64,000 nucleotides of DNA. Source: Takifugu bimaculatus (taxonomy: Eukaryota; Chordata; Actinopteri; Tetraodontiformes; Tetraodontidae). A model generated the notes under the pieces. That model saw only the letters and a program-made list of their open reading frames with translations. It was not told the origin of the DNA and did no database searches. Positions within the stretch are counted from its first letter, which is position 1. Every line of letters begins with the position of its first letter. Made by a program: the position numbers and the translations under genes. The stretch is from positions 7,840,940 to 7,904,939 of the forward strand of contig CP034977.1 in the NCBI GenBank assembly GCA_004026145.2, in the 5' to 3' direction. Shown here in pieces: positions 23,801 to 35,918 of this stretch.

Positions 23801-26800
23801 GCTTATCTCAAACGTGACATTTCAGGCAGACACTAATCTTGCCATGCATGTGATCTAATCCTCCAGCAGCTCTATATGATGTACAAGTCCATATTTTATT
23901 CAAACAGGAAATGGGACCATACACATCACTTGTGAGCTGACATCTATGGGCCTCTGTCTGAGGGGAGGGAATAATAAACCATTTTACAAAATCAAAATAG
24001 CCAGGACTAAATTCCATAAACACGACGAAAAAATATGATGAACATGTGTCAGTAGCTGCGAGAAAAGCCCACCAGGAGGTATATTTTATATTCAGCTCGG
24101 ACAGATGATCAGAAATTACAATGGGTGGTCTGCAAAAATCCAACAGCCTACAGGCTTTTTAAAAAAAAACAAAAAAAAAAACCTCATTCTTGATACATCA
24201 GAGAGTCAGTAATGTTGATTATTACAGTGCAGGATAAGAAAGAAATGGTCATTAAGGTGCGTGCTGCTGGCCCATAGAGGCCGATGTCGCTCCCAAACCC
24301 AAAAATACCAAATATATAGTCACAAGACTCTTTTGTGTCGTGCTGAATGTAGAACGATCCCACACCTCCTACAGTGCTGGGTGCATCCGTCGGTACTACC
24401 AGCTTGTTCTTATTGGTTAAATATCAAGAAAAATAAAGGGATTCTCATTATCAGACAGATCATTTACTTTGCAGCTCTTGTTTTCAAACTACAAAAAAAC
24501 CTGATGCTGATTACAGACATTTTTCTGTCAGTCTGATACAAATAAGATGCAGCGAGGGGGCGTTTGATAAACCTTTCCAGAACCATCATAGTCCAGCTAT
24601 CATTATCAAGGCATTATTAAAGAATAACACAACTGTGGATTTTCCATTGTGTCCAATCAGTATAGCCAGAACAAATTCTAATTAGTTCTCACTGTGGTCC
24701 AGATCGTCATGCTTGACACTGATTAGTGGCAAAAAGCCAGTCTGAAATCAAGCTCTTTCTCCAGAGGCCACCAACAATTTGACCTAGGAGGAAGATCTTG
24801 ACACTGGGCGTTTGAAGTGCAACATCAATGGAGGCAACAGGCAGGATCACACTTCAGAAGATCCATCATGGACAATGAGTCTGATTTAAAGTCTCCCCAC
24901 ATCAGAAAAAAAAAACCCAGCTGGTGCTTTAGTATAATTAGAAACCATTAACAAAGCAGCTTCAAACACTTGCAATTCAAGAGATCATTAAATGAAGTGG
25001 AAGGGTATAGAGGAAGGTTGAGGGTCTCTGGCAAAAAAATCAAATCTGAGCATGAATTTTCATAATCATTAGAGGAGAAAGCATTTTAACGGAATTCAGT
25101 GATTTTAATGTGCTGGAAATCACAGTAAGACACAGCGCAAGGTCGTTCTTTCGGGCGCGTGTAGGGGAACAACCACGTTGCGACGTAGAATTGATTTAAG
25201 TGTTGAGTATTGAAATAGATTTTCAATCAGGGTGGTGCCTTAACTCTGTATTTGAGGCTAAGAGGAAGATTCTATCCTTCAAATTCTAAAAGCTGTTCTA
25301 AGATCTCGTTTCCATCCCATTTGAGGTTGGTAGAAGAACTAACCTGTACTTCTGCAAGCATTCAGTCTCTGCTGCTTTTGTGAGGGGCAGAATATGCTCT
25401 CAATCCGAGCAATTAAAGGTGGAAAATGAAGCTGTATAAGGCTGCTAAGAAGGGTGGAAAAAGCCCTCAGAGGTCTTCTTCTGTCTGCAGAAAGGGTTCA
25501 CTGGCAATGACGAGATGAGAAGGGCAGAACCATGATGGGTTTGATGGCTTTTCAGTAAGAAGAGGTCTGATTGTGGAGTGTCACTGAGGTGTTTTCAACG
25601 TGAACAAAGACTCCTTGAGACTCCTCAAGCATGGGTAATTCACGACTCCATATCTGCGTTACAGAGAAGCGGCCCGTCAAGTGCACACTTTTCCATGAAG
25701 AAGTGATGAAAGAGATCAAGCATTCAATGCGATTAAACAAATTCTCAGTCTTCGCTGTGAGCTACAGCCGTGTTTGTTCATCCACACAAGGTCAGAGCTC
25801 CTGTCAAAACTGGTCCTTGAAGCCTCCCACGCTAAAGCTACGTGGGTGCTCACAAACTTGGGGAATGTAGGTATATTCAGGGAACTCGGTCATTGATCTG
25901 CCTGAAAAAGGCTAAATGGGCTGCGGATGCGCGGTCGCCTTCCTTCACGGTTCCAGGACTTCATCACAGACGATGGAGGAAACGTTCGATTTTCCAGGAG
26001 AAAAAAAACAGTGTGACTGAAGCCTCCACCCAACAAACAACAACAACATGGCCACATAACAAGCAAGTAACGTGCCCAGAAATCAAAGCTTTGAACGGAG
26101 GGATGTAGCGGTGGCGGTTTTGGCGCCGATGAAGCCTTTGGTGCCGAGAGGATGATAACGGTGCGAACGTGGGGGGGGGGGCAGGTGGAAGTGTGATGTT
26201 TGGTGTTGAAGCTGCTGAGGAGTTGACGCCATGAACAGAGACAGGATACTTCTGTGGAGAGCGGTCCTCCTTGTGTGGTCTCTATTTCCTCTGCCTTTCT
26301 AATGCCCCCCCAGGGCCCAGCTGGATTACATGTATTTACAGCAGCTCAATAAGCATTTACATTTCAGTTCCACCGGGGAGGACCAGGCCTCTGGACTGCA
26401 GCACATCATGTAAACACTCTGTCTTTTGCTGATAATGCTGCTAATAATGCTGCTAATGTCACAGCCTGAAGCCATGTAAATGAGGGGAGGCTTCATCTCA
26501 GAAAAATATACACAAGATCTGCCGCAGCGTTTCGGTTGGCTGGACATTTGGGTCCACTCTCGGCTGCCTCATGTGGACAGGAAGCTCCAATTGTCGTTTG
26601 CTGGCTGTCGCCAACCGGCTCTTTAATCTCAATCTCACATTTCTGTCAGCAAGAGAAGCTCAACGCAACAATTCCTGAAGGATGTGCGGATGCTACAACC
26701 TGAAATGGTCCAAAAGTGTCACTTTCTTCTCCTCAAACCATATCAAAGAGCCAGTGTTGGAGAGACAATATGTGTCACCACCTCACGTCATTAACAGCAG

Positions 26801-28013
26801 AGAGAACAAAACCCACCAAAGACTCCGGATTTTTCCATTTTTCTTTCTTTTTTGCTCCATTAGCTTTTATGAATAATTTTGGCACATTTTTCTGTTCATT
26901 TGATAACTTCGTTCCAAATGGTGGCACCTTTTTGACACATTCATCTTGTGTCAAGTTAAGCTAACAGCCAATCATTTTCTTAATATACGAAGATTATGAT
27001 CCACGTTTGTAAAGAACCCAGAATAGGCTCAATTAAATCAACAATGAGACATTGTTGTGAAAATTGTCAATTGTGGGATTCAAATGTTAAATCAGAACAT
27101 AAAAGACTACGTTTGAGATCAAAATAGATGAATTATTCTAAGACTGTATTTAAGCGTGTGCACATTGCTGAAGTATGGGGGGGGTATGGGGGGGATCAAC
27201 AGAGCTGAGATGAGCTTTTGCTCTTGTTTTCTATAACATCTGCGATTTCACCTCCTCCCAGTCCTGCTCCTTTAAATCTGCCCTAATCAGATCGGCATGT
27301 TCAGCCTCTCGGTCATCATTTAAAGCTAGATTGATGGATGAAGAGGAGCCAGTTGCCAAAGTTGCAGCTCGGTTTTCTCGCGGTCGTGTCAGAGAGCTTT
27401 GGGACACTGTCAGCACCCTCGCTGCTTCCATGATGAGCTCTCCTGCTGTGACAGGATGCTTCTTGTCATTTGTCGTCATGGCTACAGGCTGCTGATGCCA
27501 TTTTCTGACTGTTATGGTGGCAATGTTGGTGCTGTCCAGCTGAGTAACCTCTGGCGATGTCACAGCTGTGTAGGTGTGGAACCTTAGCAGTGGGGTTTGA
27601 GTCTCCCTGCACCTCTTTAAGGGTCACATCCAGGCCTGGAGCCGATCCTGACACTGACAGCACGAGTCCAGCACTAAAACAACAGCAGACGACGCCAAAT
27701 GACCTGGGCCTCTCTCAGCATCCGCATTTGTGCGAATGTGGCTGCACAGAAAGCTGCACAAACACAGCAGTGATACCATAAACATAGTGTGAAAATAGCT
27801 GTAGAAAATCCACAGATGTCCCCCCCCCCCCACCATCTACTGAATGAGAACACTGCAGATCAGATCTGCCATCTGGATTTCATTCTACTCACATCCGTGT
27901 TTAGTCATGGAGAAATAGGATGGTGATGAGCACAAAGATTTCCTCTTTAACCCTATGAAGGGGTTTGGACGAGCCCGGGGAATGAAGGGACCTGACATTG
28001 GCGCCTCAGGCAA
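20888..28013. other. long unique stretch, no gene seen
   Basis: About 7 kb with no recognised mobile element and no supported exon. It holds only homopolymer runs: A-rich near 24160-24182, G-rich at 26171-26181 and 27178-27195, and C11 near 27820. Two long open frames here (plus strand from 21099; minus strand 27231-27563) start on non-ATG codons and show no family motif. Its low repeat content contrasts with 34-46 kb. Confidence 0.4.
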
Positions 28014-28015
28014 GT

Positions 28016-28095
28016 TTTGACATTAATTACAGTGATTGGACGTTAATTGCAGTGCTTGGATGTTAATTGCAGTGTTTGGACGTTAATCGCAGTGT
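28016..28095 (+). repeat. four tandem copies of a 20-bp unit
   Basis: The unit TTGGACGTTAATTGCAGTGT is repeated head to tail with one to four substitutions per copy. Unit starts are 28016, 28036, 28056 and 28076. Each copy carries a TTAAT core. It is a small minisatellite with no coding meaning visible. Confidence 0.9.
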
Positions 28096-28395
28096 TTTGC
28101 TCTTTTTTTTTTCCACACTTGAATTTCTCCATTGATTTTAAAAGAGAATAAAAATTAAAACGACGCAATGCAATTAAAATTACAACACAATGGCGTTTCA
28201 ATGAATACAAAACAAAAGGAATTCAATTTCAAAAAACTAAGGGAATAATTGTATGATGAGTAAAGCTCATGACTTCAAATAAACAGTACATGCCATTAAA
28301 TGCGGCTCCCATTGAACATTTTATTTAAAGATATTTAAAACTTGGTAGTTGGTAGATGCAGTTTAGGACTGATTTTGTTTGTGTCACTCACTCAT

Positions 28396-28430
28396 AATCC
28401 GCTTTGGATAAAAGCGTCTGATAGATGACT
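28396..28430 (+). mobile_element. SINE/LINE 3' tail fragment
   Basis: CGCTTTGGATAAAAGCGTCT followed by GATAGATGACT is the conserved tail shared by many fish LINEs and tRNA-derived SINEs; this tail is what the partner LINE reverse transcriptase recognises. The body of the element upstream could not be recognised, so this is a 5'-truncated or strongly diverged copy. Confidence 0.75.
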
Positions 28431-28603
28431 CATTTTTATCAGATTAAACAGTAAAATTAGGAGAAATGTACTGAATTTGCTATGTTGATTAAAAAGCACA
28501 TTAAGGATAAAGAGTAAGAAGATGGATGACTGATGTTTATAGAAAGGGGAGTAACAGGGATTCATTGACTAGAATTTTATTTAGTTATAAAAATGTTCAT
28601 GCA

Positions 28604-28688
28604 AGACATTGATTTTTAGAGCCTCATTGATGTTTTTTCTCATGCAGTTGAGACACAAACATCAATGCCCCTCTAAAAATCAATGTCT
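28604..28688 (+). other. 85-nt near-perfect hairpin (pre-miRNA-like or tiny palindromic element)
   Basis: The arms pair as 18 bp (28604-28621 with 28671-28688), a symmetric 3x3 internal loop (CCT/CCC), 11 bp (28625-28635 with 28657-28667), a small bulge, 5 bp (TCTCA/TGAGA) and a six-base loop. Total length, stem length and single small internal loop match the geometry of a microRNA precursor. Weaker complementarity continues outside the arms, which would also fit a miniature palindromic transposon. The mature sequence does not match any miRNA I can recall. Either strand could be the transcribed one. Confidence 0.6.
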
Positions 28689-29135
28689 GTATAAATATTT
28701 TGGCCCCCAGTGTCCCCGTTAGCGAGAAGCTGTTTATTCGGGTTTCTTTGGCTTTATTTTTTGCAAAATTTTCAGACAAAATTTTCCAGGTGAGAATAAA
28801 TGGTTGGTGTAAAAAGGCTTTAAATCTGGACATAAAATATATTTTGGAAGTAAAAAGCTAGTGCAGAATAGGAATGAGCTGTGTGAACTCACAGCCGGCG
28901 GTTGTCAGACCTTGATGTTAAAACATTGACACTTTTTGCTGAAGCCCCAAGGATGCTGAATGTTTCCAGACCTCTCATCCCTCAGTTGTTCACGTCAGCT
29001 CCCTCCTTCCATCAAGCGTCTATCCTCCTCCGCTCTCCATCCCGCAGCTCTGCTCATCAGCCGATGCTCGGCTCCGCTAATTTTCCGTGCTAATCGACCA
29101 ACACTTTTAATCAAATAAATGAGAATGGCTTTAAA
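28689..29135. other. unique sequence, no gene seen
   Basis: No repeat or coding signature is recognised between the hairpin and the next GT array. Confidence 0.4.
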
Positions 29136-29163
29136 GTGTGTGTGTGTGTGTATGTGTGTGTGT
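29136..29163 (+). repeat. (GT)n microsatellite
   Basis: GT run with a single TA interruption, followed by a short G run; seen directly. Confidence 0.95.
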
Positions 29164-29743
29164 TGGGGGGGCACCGAAAGTATTTTCTTCAAGAAAATTC
29201 AGCTTGTTGAAAATGATTTTCTGTTGCTTCAGGACTAAAGTTGGAACAGAAGTCAGCGAAATGGATTTCCTTAAGTGGCAGAGCAGTGACATCATCTCCG
29301 CACTCCCATTTTCATTACATTTCAGATTGCAGTGACATTCATCTTCAAATGCCACCACAGTTATTCGAGAATCCTGAGAGCAAACATCTGATGATGGATG
29401 AGAAGATGTCCAACCTCTGCTGCCTCCAGTCAGGTCAGAAATCCTTCCTCTGTCTCCTATAACACCTCTCAGAGATCGTCTATAATTAGATAAATGAATT
29501 AGTAGAGCGCCGTCCGATCACGTGATCTCACAGATACTCCATCAGATGTCCATGAAGACTGCACAGTGGAGGATGAGTCCAAGACTAAAGGCGCTAACTG
29601 AACTGGAAGGCTAAAAGAGGCATGACATCATTGGCGGCTCTCCTCTTCCTGAACTGAAACACAGAACATTTAGCTGTTCTAATAAAACTGTTCTCTCTAA
29701 TCTCAGATATTAAATCACCAGTATCTTCTGTATCATGAATACT
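29164..29743. other. unique sequence, no gene seen
   Basis: No supported exon or element is recognised. The last 150 bases may belong to a diverged 5' part of the repeat that follows. Confidence 0.4.
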
Positions 29744-29912
29744 TTTCCATGTCTGTCTACCCCTCACCTCTTCCTGTCCTCCCTCCATCCTATCTTCCCC
29801 TTTTCCTCCTTTTAAGCACCCTGAAGCCTCGCCCTCATGGGACTGGTCCCGCTCAAGGTTTCCTCCTGATAAAGGCAGTTTTTCCTGCCACTATTGCTAT
29901 ATGAATAAATAG
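29744..29912 (+). mobile_element. interspersed retroelement-like repeat, diverged copy
   Basis: A pyrimidine tract (CTTCCTGTCCTCCCTCC and onward) is followed by GGGACTGGTCCCGCTCAAGG, then TTTCCTCCTGATAAAGGCAG, TTTTTCCTGCCACT and ATATGAATAAATAG. The order and spacing match the 3' half of the copies at 1100-1728 and 32677-33169, but with many substitutions, so this is an older insertion or a sister subfamily. Confidence 0.7.
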
Positions 29913-30401
29913 CATTATGCTGTAAATAAGATGACATCAACATTTAACATTTTCTGCTGACATAATCATCACAATTAAACTGTAATAAATGACAAACAAT
30001 GACGGACTGGGGTAAACTGTCCTCCCAGACGCTGACTCAGCACTGCGATGATGGAGTGCAGCAGAATCTTTACCGGCTGTTATGAACATGCAGCGGTGTG
30101 GATTACTGCAGCACGGAGGCCGGCTCAGATCATCGACTCTACTCAGTGGTATCGACTGCAATAAATGAAAGTTTTCTGTCCGCTCAGCAGCAGCAGCGGA
30201 CAGGCAGCGTAGGGCCCGCCAAGACCCGCACGACTTTCCTGATCTTCTCTCATCTTGTCCTCATTCAAACGAGCAACGGTGATGTGAGGATGTGATATAA
30301 ACCTGATTGTGCGTCTTCACTGATGACATCACTCATGCCATAATAATGCCTATGTTAAAAGTGAGGCATAACATCCCAGTACAAGCTAGCTGATGATGGA
30401 A
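29913..30401. other. unique sequence, no gene seen
   Basis: No element or exon is recognised here. Confidence 0.4.

Positions 30402-30467
<66 letters not shown>
30402..30467 (+). repeat. (AC)33 microsatellite
   Basis: Sixty-six bases of uninterrupted AC, the longest pure dinucleotide array in the window. Its purity implies recent expansion and probable length polymorphism. Confidence 0.97.
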
Positions 30468-32676
30468 CTTGAATAGAAGAAAAAATATCATCTTTAAGAT
30501 TTAATAATGCTTAATGATAATAGTTATGATAGTTATAAGTTGAGGATCATATTTCCAGGTTATAACTGGGAAAATATAAATATCACAATGTTGTTTTTAC
30601 TCAAGACTTTGAAATAAGCAATAAAGCAGACATACTGTAAATTACAGCTTCATGGGCTACATAAATTAATTTCCAGTGACTCTCACATGCTGCTCATTTT
30701 ATCTTTAAGACCAATGGACATGTTTTAAGTTAATGAGGACTATTTGTTGCTGCGGAGATAAGAACCAGCTCCCAGAATAAGGATAAAAACCAAGGTAACC
30801 AGGCTGCAACCGCTAATGGCAATAATTGTCTGTAATCACTTTGCAGGGAAGCCACTTAGCTCTAATGAACAACAAAGAGTAAATTAGAAGACACCAACTT
30901 TTTCAGGTTTAATGGTCAATAAGGTGGCGGAGAAAGGCTGATGTTTGGTGGGATTGATCCTGCGGTATCACAGGGCTACAGCATCTGTCCCCAAACTGAC
31001 TGGACAGGATGCCTGGAAACAGAATCCAGTCCAAAAGGTCACATGACAAGGATACATGTAAAAGAGCAGAGGCCCCCTGAGGTGACACAGGACACACGTG
31101 GGAGGCAGCACAGCTCATAACGTCGGTTTCAGTCCGAGTCACTGATCGAATCCCTATAACTCATTTCATTTAATGAAATTCTTTTCATAGCACAGATTTC
31201 ATATTCTTGTTTATATTTCATGTCGTGAGCTTCTGCTTTGGTCAGAAGGACCTTGGGGGGGAAAAAGGTTAAAGATAAAACAATGGCAATATGCACAACT
31301 GTGGCTTTAATCACAGGAAGCAAAATAGTCTTTCTCAAGTGACACACGAACACACACACACACACTCTCTCTCTCTTGACTTAGTTAATTACACAGTGTG
31401 AGAAAAAGATATTTCTTCAGCTCTATTATTCCAGTGTGTCAGTTAACATCACACCTTTGTTTTGCTCCTTGCTTCACTTTACAAAAGATGACTTGGCAGA
31501 GATCCACTGACTGTAAATCATCTAGAAATCACTCCACACTTCTCAGCGTGCGCTGTCAGCTGTGCTTGGTAAGGCACTTCATCAGCAGCGGAACAAAACC
31601 CTTCTGAGTGTGAGGAAACAAAAAGGGAAGATTTGAGGGACGCGCATGCACGATTCATTAAAGGCAATCAGGCTGTCCTATTGAAATCTTACAGAACCGT
31701 GCGGGTGAACAAAGCCCGCACGCCGGACTCGCTGACGGCTTCAGCGAGGAGATTCCTGCCTCGTCAGTGTGTTCAGATAAATCTGTCAGCCATGTTGGGA
31801 TAACAAGCCTTCCATTTCACTCCAGAAGCAGCTCACGTAAATCACTCTGTACCTCCAGCCAACAAAATGAACAAATCAAACCAAGGGAAACATTCTGATT
31901 GGCACCATTGGATGCGGCCAGTCAGGCTGGGACCAGACAAATCCGATGGCACAAGCACATCAGTTTGTGCATACCACCAATAAGTGCAATATAAAAAAAT
32001 ACATATATTTGAGTTTGAATATAAAATGCCAAAAAGAAGGTTCTTCAGCATCTTGGTCCAGCTTTTAAAAGCACTAGCATTTGCACCCACAGCTTCAAAG
32101 CAACAGCGGAGAAGCCTGGAGTACCTGTAGCTGTGAGACGTGCACGCTCAGCTGCTCTGCTGACTTCACTGTGCTTTCAGCTGTGTGAGGATGTAAAGCC
32201 CTGGCAAAGCGGGTGGTACTGTGCTGCCAGGACCAACACTTCATGAGAGATTAAACACGGTCCTGGGAAGGAGAGGAAGCCCAACAGAGTGAGGAATCCA
32301 GGCGAGCGCGGAGAGAGTTTAACATTACACGAAATGGCTCTTAAAGTTTCTTGCCCAAGTGAAGGAGAGGAGGCTCGAGATGAGACCACAGAACTGGAGA
32401 AGAGGCTTCAAAGACAAGCGGGACGATTTAATATGTTTTGTTCATGTCCTGATATTTCAACCAGCTTTGTTTCTGATTGCCTGTTCCGGCACATTAAACA
32501 TTCATTTATAAGCATATCTCCTCTTTTGTCCTCTTTATACAGGAAATCAATCAGTCTAATAATGGGTGTGTGTATAAGTTCATTATTAAACACAATAACC
32601 TTCAGCTTTAACTCCGCTTCCTCAAGTGAAAACAACCTTCTTTTAAGTTTATTGTAGTTGATCCTTTTCCCCAGAT
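30468..32676. other. unique sequence with a short (CA)(CT) run
   Basis: A CA run passing directly into a CT run lies at 31349-31377. No gene or mobile element is otherwise recognised. Confidence 0.4.
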
Positions 32677-33169
32677 AACATGATCACCTGACACCCCACT
32701 GGGTCATGGCTTCCTCTCCTCTCCTCTCCTCTCCTCTCCTCTCCTCACCAAGTAGATCAGTGATGTTATTTTTTGTGTAGTTTTTCTGCCCTGTAGTCAT
32801 CTACAGGTATCGCCGCCTTCATAGTTGTATACTATACCTATTGACCTCCGACACGCTGACTCACTCAACTCAACTCAACGAGCAGTTTATTTTAATTTAT
32901 ATAATATATTTCTGTGTTCTACCTATTCTCTCCTCTACCTGTCCTCCCCCTTCTCCTCCCTCTCTACCCAGCCGGCCATCAGCAGGAGGGTCCCCCTACA
33001 TGAGCCTGGTCCTGCTCAAGGTTTCTTCCTGTTAAAGGGGATTTTTTTCCTTGCCTCTGTTGCATGTTGAGGGTCAGGCCCTGGGATTTTGTAAAGTGCC
33101 TAGAAACAATTTTGATTATAACAGATGCTATATAAATAAACATTGATTGATTTAATTAATTGATTGATT
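32677..33169 (+). mobile_element. interspersed retroelement-like repeat, copy 2
   Basis: Begins AACATGATCACCTGACACCC and has a (CTCCT)n array at 32714-32748. A unique middle follows, then a pyrimidine tract, GGGTCCCCCTACATGAGCCT, GTTTCTTCCTGTTAAAGGGG, GTAAAGTGCCTAGAAACAAT and a tail of TATATAAATAAA with TTGATTGAT repeats. It shares both ends with copy 1 (1100-1728) in opposite orientation, which defines the element at roughly 0.5-0.6 kb. The simple-repeat tail and lack of terminal inverted repeats suggest retroposition. No coding frame is recognised. Confidence 0.8.
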
Positions 33170-34184
33170 CCCATCAGGAAAGAAGCCACGTCCTTGCTGT
33201 GGTGACGTCACTGTATTGAACAAAGACGCGATTCTGTACAGCTATTATTGCTATAAATCTAGCATTTTTTACCTGTGTTTTTGGTAATCTTTAACTACTG
33301 CTAAAAAGCGTAAAGGATGCTAAAATATAAAAGAAATCATGTATTTCTAATAAAAGTCTTGTCGTTCATTTTAGTTGCTCCGAATAAACCGATTGGCCGA
33401 GTTTCCCGTCTGTCATCCTTCGCCACGTCCCTCTCAGTGGATGTCGGAGCTTGTGAGTCGCAGCCGGCGGTTTTACACCACATATAGGTTGGAATTTTAT
33501 TTAATTACTGTTTTCACTGACTGGTGCCTCTGGCTCTGACTCCAGTGACCCATTTCACGCTGCTCCTCCGCCTCCACCCTTTTCTCTCCATGCATGAGAG
33601 GAGAGGGGATCAGGGGTCAGGGTGGGGGAATCAGATGGGATTTTGGAGGAGAGTTAAAGTTGTCCATATTCAATTGTTTTGTAGTGCAACATGCCAGGAA
33701 GGTAAGAATTGCCATTTTAAAACAATATGGAATACAAGAACCCTCGACTGTTCGGCTGAGCTGTGAAAGCAAAACCGTTGTCTTTGTTTTTAGAGCTTTT
33801 TATTTCCTCAGCACTTATCTCCAGTTCCTCCTTCTGTTCTGTTTCTCCTGATGTTGCTAATAGCTCCAGAATCTTTCTTTAACATTTACCTTCAGCTAAA
33901 GAACAGTTCTGTGTCAGATCAATGGAACTTTGTATCTAGGATGGGGAATTTGAGGTTCCATGGACTTATCTCCAGAAGAGAGGAATCCTTACCGAAAAGA
34001 GAGTTTCCTCCTATGCCTCCTTCATTCTATAGTTCCCTTTGTTTCCTGGCTGATATAATCCAATCCATACTGCTTTGATTAAACCAAATATCCTCAGCTG
34101 AGGTGTATTTTGCCATCTTTAATGGGTCTGTATTAGCTAGTCCACAAAGCAGTTGTATTCCCATCTCTGAAACATCATCTTTTA
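33170..34184. other. no gene seen; possible upstream part of gypsy remnant
   Basis: No motif could be recognised. Since the next feature is a fragment from the middle of a reverse transcriptase, part of this stretch may be decayed element sequence. Confidence 0.35.
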
Positions 34185-34440
34185 TGAATAAAACAGGGAG
34201 ATAATTGGAAGAGCATCTTGATCAGCCCACCCTGCTGAGCACTTTGAATTTTCACTTATGCTATTTGATCTCATTAATAATTTCCTCTGAATCTTGATCA
34301 ACGATGTGCTACGAATTATGAAGGAGAAATTTGTCTTTGTCTCCCTCGGTGATATCCTAATTATTTTCCCAGAGCCTAAAGCAACGCATCCACCATGTCA
34401 CTGTGGGTCTGGGGAAACAGAGATGAAGAACTTGAAAAAG
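34185..34440 (+). mobile_element. Ty3/gypsy reverse transcriptase fragment
   Basis: In successive plus-strand frames one can read a 'GDNWK' block, then 'FEFSLMLF', then LINDVLR and KFVFVSLGDILI. These correspond in order to the gypsy RT blocks EGDEWKTAF, FEYLVMPFG, LINDVLRD and FVFVYLDDILIF. The catalytic YLDD box has decayed to SLGD, removing one of the two catalytic aspartates, and frameshifts separate the blocks. Downstream sequence (34380-34420) weakly resembles the HxxHV segment after the active site. No protease, RNase H or integrase is seen next to it and no long terminal repeats are visible. It is a dead internal fragment. Confidence 0.72.
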
Positions 34441-35159
34441 TAAATAACAATAAATCATTAATGCAAATTTCGCACCACCTTCATCAATGTTCAGCACCCA
34501 GAAGCATATCAAGCCAGCTCTTTCCCAGATATAGGACTGTGGGATTGGGATACTAATCCATCTCTTGTAGGCAGATTTTGACTTCTTTCTACAGAACTTC
34601 AGCTTTGTATTCAGTTGGACTGCGTCGCCATGTGCACAGGTTACAACAGCCATTTTTCTTTTTTTTTTTTTTCTTCTTTGGACTGACCACAAGAGCCTTG
34701 CTTACCTACCTAATATACTGTCTACCAGGGTCTACCAGGGTTGGATCTACCAGAGTCCAACAACACTGCATCTGTCTGTTGGCCCAGCATTTTCCTTATA
34801 ACAACATTCTCCTTATCATCCAATCACAATTGCTCAGTTTTGTTCTGATTTCTTTGGATGCCAGCTGGTATTGTTTTGGACCAAGTCCAAACAAGTTGTC
34901 CTGGAAGTTGTTCTTCAGAGTTGGTGTAACGGGTCATCCTACTGCCCCTAGACCAGGCACATCACACCAACACCGTGTGTCACTATTGAGGAAGGCAGCA
35001 GGATGCAGCTGACACACTTAGGTATGACAAAAGGCAAAGGTCTGTTCACAAGAACCCTTAAGACGGGTAGGTCCAAACCCAGTCCTCCAGGGCCATTATC
35101 CAGTCAGGTTTTCTGTGCAGCCAGGTTGAAAATACATTCAGTGGGATAGAAAACCTTCG
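34441..35159. other. unassigned sequence between two retroelement fragments
   Basis: Contains a T-run at 34659-34672 and a threefold GTCTACCAGG-type repeat at 34720-34755. No coding motif is recognised. Confidence 0.35.
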
Positions 35160-35640
35160 AGCAGCTTGTCATGCACAACATTACACCTTGCGACCCGTTC
35201 CAGTTTACATACAAGAAAAAAAGGTCCACAGAGGATGTGATCTGTTCTGCTCTCCACTGAGCCCTCACCCTCTTCAACTCAAAAGGGTCTTATGTGTTGT
35301 TATATGCTGTTATAAGACTGTAATTATGCATCTAATGCTATCATTCCCCAGCTGCTATTACAAAAACTTAAAACCACTATCTGCAACTGGATGCTGCATT
35401 TCCTTATAGAGCAGCACCAAGTTTCTGGGTGTGCTCCTCTTTGAGGACTCCTCCTGGTGCAACAACACCTCATAACTCACCAAGAAAAGGTCGAACTCTC
35501 CTCTACTTTCTCTGCAAACTAAGGACAGCGAGGCCCCCCAACGTGCATTCTTTGGGCAAAATTGAGAGTGTGATCACCGGACTGTAAACCCTGGTCTGTA
35601 ACACAACACGTAAAACTCCTCAATTTATTGCACTTAATCT
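35160..35640 (+). mobile_element. L2/Rex1-like LINE reverse transcriptase remnant with internal deletion
   Basis: Successive plus-strand frames give 'DPFQFTYKKKRSTEDVI' (35188-35240), the DPLQFAYR-NRSTEDAI block of this LINE clade. Next come 'SNAIIPQLLLQKLKT' and 'CNWMLHFL' (35330-35405), which match the SAFNTIIP..L..KL....CNWILDFL block. Then, with no spacer, 'KFLGVLLFEDSSW' and a KK-RS-LLSL segment (35415-35510) correspond to the FLG..ISEDLSW..N...LVKKAQQRLYFLR region. In an intact element the YADD catalytic box and about a hundred residues lie between the second and third blocks, so they have been deleted. Stops and frameshifts are numerous. The TIESVLTG-like segment near 35560 ends the coding remnant. 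Confidence 0.82.
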
Positions 35641-35771
35641 GCATCTGCCGCCATTATCGTCTGACTCTCAACACTGATCTTCAATTGTATGGTAGATGTT
35701 ATGTATATTCTGCCTAGAGGTATATCAGATTCATAATTATTTTTTTAAACTCTTAAATCTAATCCAATCAG

Positions 35772-35918
35772 CACCAGTGAATCAGATGCCCAAATGCTCA
35801 TGTTGGGCCCTGCGGTGAATTGGCGACTCTTCCAGGGGTGGACCCTGCCTTCGCCCATATGCGCCCCCTCACCGTGACCGCGAAAGGGATAAAGCGGTTA
35901 AAAAGAGGAGACGAGAAG
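35772..35918 (+). mobile_element. tRNA-derived SINE, 3' half
   Basis: Starts near CCCAAATGCTCATGTTGGGC, passes GGTGAATTGGCGACTC, CCAGGGGTGGACCCTGCC and TTCGCCCATATGCGCC, and ends with GAAAGGGATAAAGCGG. The same blocks occur in the longer copy at 44281-44545. The tRNA-like 5' half is missing, as expected for an aborted reverse-transcription product. Confidence 0.82.

Noticed and set aside
27231..27563. 110-codon minus-strand open frame with protein-like composition
   Set aside because: It starts on GTG, and no domain, splice sites or polyadenylation signal support it.
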